From Deltaproteobacteria bacterium (GTDB taxonomy: Bacteria; Desulfobacterota; Desulfuromonadia; Desulfuromonadales; BM103), in NCBI GenBank assembly GCA_019313105.1, contig JAFDBW010000169.1:1-8936 (forward strand): a stretch of DNA of 8,936 bases. The letters run 5' to 3'. Shown here in pieces: positions 7,595 to 8,936 of the stretch (its first letter is position 1; each line of letters opens with the position of its first letter). The notes beneath the pieces were generated by a model that was not told where the DNA came from, did no database searches, and worked only from the letters and a program-made list of their open reading frames with translations. The position numbers were made by a program, and so were the translations under genes.

Positions 7595-7871
7595 TTTTTC
7601 GGCGCTCACCAACCTGTCTTATCGATGCCAGTTAATAACGCACAATGACAGCTTAAGTTAACCAACACTAATCGCACATCTAAAGACTACATCTACAAAG
7701 GCGAGTGTCAAACTGTTGAGCGGATATTACTTGGATTGGATGCCGCACATAGATTTCCACCCGTCCTAAAAAACCATTTCACAAGACAACAATGCATGGA
7801 TGAAAAAGCTACGCAATAACCCTGAAAATGTTTAATATGTCCTTGTCGAAAATAGGATTCACGGGACTGTT
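7585..7871. other. Divergent intergenic region between aspA and azlC
   Basis: This 287-bp gap must carry leftward transcription signals for aspA and rightward ones for azlCD. I looked for FNR (TTGAT-N4-ATCAA), CRP (TGTGA-N6-TCACA) and sigma-54 (TGGC-N8-TTGC type) sites and saw none that matches well. On the minus strand, TTGTGC with 16 nt to GATAAG (about 7619-7646) is a poor sigma-70 candidate. A short TTAAG/GTTAAC AT-rich patch lies near 7653-7662. No small ORF with a Shine-Dalgarno site stood out. Confidence 0.4.
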
Positions 7872-8591
7872 TTGCAAAATCATAAGCCTAAACCCAACAG
7901 TGAAAACACGACAGGCATCCTGCGTGACGGCGCCAACGCCGCCTGGCCGATCTGTCTCGGATATTTCCCCATCGGCCTTGCGCTGGGAGTTCTTGCCCAG
8001 AAGGCAGGGCTGCCATGGTGGGCCGTGGCGATGATGTCGATCCTGGTGTTTGCAGGGAGCGCACAGTTTATCTGTGTTGCCATGATCGCAGCAGGAGCAT
8101 CGACGCCGGCCATCATACTGACGACCTTCGTCATCAATCTCCGGCATGTCCTCATGAGCTCGGCTCTTGCCGTCTACCTCCAAAGGATCAGCCGTCGATT
8201 CCTGGCTCTCTATTCCTATGGCATCACTGATGAGAGCTTCGCCGTCAACCTGACACGCTTCCGTGAAGGGGGCTGGGACCGATACAGGGCCCTTGTCGTC
8301 AATCACCTGGCCAACAGCGTCTGGATCATAGCCACCGTCTGTGGTGCCCTGGTCGGCCAGTTTGTCCCCCAGGGGGCACTGGGCATCGACTACGCCCTGA
8401 CCGGAATGTTTATCTGTCTGCTGGTATTCCAGCTGCAGGGGCGCATTTATATATTGACTGGGCTTCTCGCCGCGCTCATTTCCGTCATCTGGTACCTGCT
8501 GATCCCGGGAGACTCCTATATTGTCGGGGCTTCGATGTGTGCCGCGACAACCGGTTACTTTCTGAAAAGACGGCATCGGAGGAGTCAATGA
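7872..8591 (+). CDS. azlC: AzlC family branched-chain amino acid exporter, large subunit
   Basis: AzlC is the large membrane subunit of the AzlCD (BrnFE-type) exporter of branched-chain amino acids and related compounds. The 239 residues fit the family size. Recognisable blocks are GYFPIGLALGVLA (30-42), the signature FAGSAQF (60-66), NLRHVLMS (89-96) and YGITDESFAV (116-125), within several hydrophobic spans. The start is uncertain. The only in-frame candidate before the conserved region is the TTG at 7872, since a stop lies upstream at 7833-7835 and no ATG or GTG intervenes. That TTG has only a weak GGGA (7863-7866) ahead of it. The stop overlaps the azlD start as ATGA, so the two genes are translationally coupled. 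It is transcribed divergently from aspA, and nothing in the sequence ties it functionally to the dicarboxylate genes. Confidence 0.93.
   Translation: MQNHKPKPNSENTTGILRDGANAAWPICLGYFPIGLALGVLAQKAGLPWWAVAMMSILVFAGSAQFICVAMIAAGASTPAIILTTFVINLRHVLMSSALAVYLQRISRRFLALYSYGITDESFAVNLTRFREGGWDRYRALVVNHLANSVWIIATVCGALVGQFVPQGALGIDYALTGMFICLLVFQLQGRIYILTGLLAALISVIWYLLIPGDSYIVGASMCAATTGYFLKRRHRRSQ
8578..8587 (+). promoter_or_regulatory. azlD ribosome binding site inside the end of azlC
   Basis: GGAGGAG (8578-8584) lies 3 nt before the ATG at 8588. It sets the azlD start there rather than at the in-frame ATG at 8537, which would add 17 residues (MCRDNRLLSEKTASEES) that are not typical of the family. Confidence 0.75.
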
Positions 8592-8908
8592 CTTTCAACG
8601 ACTACCTCCTGCTGTTCGGCGGTATGGGCCTGGTGACATACCTGCCCCGCGCCCTGCCCCTGCTCTACCTGGCACACAGGAAGATGCCACAGTGGCTGAT
8701 CGACTGGTTGAGCCTGATTCCAGTGGCCATTCTGAGCGCCCTGCTCGCACCGTCGCTGTTTACAGACACGGCGAACCGCAGCATCGCTTTCGGCAAGCTT
8801 GAATTCCTGGTGGCGATACCAACCTTGCTCTTTGCTTTGAAGACCAAGAGCCTCGGCGGGACAGTTCTGGGAGGGATGTTGCTATACTGGTTAGGGGGAC
8901 TGGTTTGA
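8588..8908 (+). CDS. azlD: AzlD family branched-chain amino acid exporter, small subunit
   Basis: AzlD is the small hydrophobic partner that works with AzlC in the inner membrane. The product has 106 residues, close to the usual ~100-110. It has the family hallmark TYLPRALPLL at 17-26, followed by WLSLIPVAILSALLAPSLF at about 40-58. Two further hydrophobic spans cover about 71-83 and 91-105, giving roughly four membrane segments. The start ATG overlaps the azlC stop (ATGA) and has a strong GGAGGAG 3 nt upstream. A longer reading frame from 8537 exists but lies inside azlC and is unlikely to be used. It is the last gene in view, and its downstream terminator is not seen. Confidence 0.93.
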   Translation: MTFNDYLLLFGGMGLVTYLPRALPLLYLAHRKMPQWLIDWLSLIPVAILSALLAPSLFTDTANRSIAFGKLEFLVAIPTLLFALKTKSLGGTVLGGMLLYWLGGLV

Positions 8909-8911
8909 GGT

Positions 8912-8936
8912 GGGGGCTGGGGGCTAGGGGCTGGAA
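8912..8936 (+). repeat. G-rich 7-bp tandem repeat (GGGGGCT type), continues past window end
   Basis: Directly after the azlD stop the sequence reads GGGGGCT, GGGGGCT, AGGGGCT, GGAA, about 3.5 units of a 7-bp period with one substitution. It is cut by the window edge, so the full copy number is unknown. With the GGGGG at 8894-8898 in the end of azlD there are four G-runs of at least four on one strand, enough in principle for a G-quadruplex. Confidence 0.75.

Noticed and set aside
7585..7871. FNR, CRP or sigma-54 sites that would be expected for anaerobic control of aspA
   Set aside because: No stretch matches the consensus well enough on either strand. Reporting one would be over-reading AT-rich sequence.
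7809..8588. 259-codon open frame on the minus strand opposite azlC
   Set aside because: It coincides almost exactly with azlC. Its product is highly polar, rich in Asp, Gly and His, with no recognisable domain. The plus-strand product has clear AzlC signatures, so this is an antisense shadow.

Overview
This window comes from a Gram-negative bacterium. The evidence is an RND efflux pump with a lipoprotein adaptor, a Dcu-type C4-dicarboxylate antiporter, a predicted Sec-exported protein, and strong Shine-Dalgarno sites on most genes. The pairing of aspartase with a DcuA-type antiporter points to anaerobic or facultative metabolism based on fumarate and succinate. The overall gene style would fit a Desulfuromonadales/Geobacter-like lineage, but that placement is an inference and no marker gene is present to confirm it.

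Layout. Bases 1-3529 (minus strand) hold a two-gene tripartite-efflux operon: a periplasmic adaptor lipoprotein (2324-3529), then an AcrB/MexB-type RND permease (2311 down to base 1, cut by the window edge at about residue 770). Bases 3530-3731 are an AT-rich intergenic region with a candidate promoter and a perfect 14-bp palindrome. Bases 3732-7584 (minus strand) read aspA -> small secreted protein -> dcuA. The aspartase (5719-7584) carries an N-terminal cyclic-nucleotide-binding-like domain, so it is a 621-residue fusion rather than the usual ~470-480-residue enzyme. The 170-residue exported protein of unknown function sits between aspA and dcuA. Bases 7585-7871 are a divergent intergenic region. 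Bases 7872-8908 (plus strand) encode the branched-chain amino acid exporter pair AzlC/AzlD, overlapping by ATGA. The window ends in a G-rich 7-bp tandem repeat (8912-8936).

How the genes work together. DcuA exchanges aspartate, fumarate or malate against succinate across the inner membrane, and AspA deaminates aspartate to fumarate plus ammonia. Together they feed fumarate respiration, the same pairing as aspA-dcuA in E. coli. The fused sensor-like domain suggests that aspartase may be controlled directly at the protein level. It lacks the arginine that normally contacts the cyclic-nucleotide phosphate, so its ligand, if any, is uncertain. The efflux pump and the AzlCD exporter appear to be independent units. 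No tRNA, rRNA, CRISPR array or insertion sequence was recognised.
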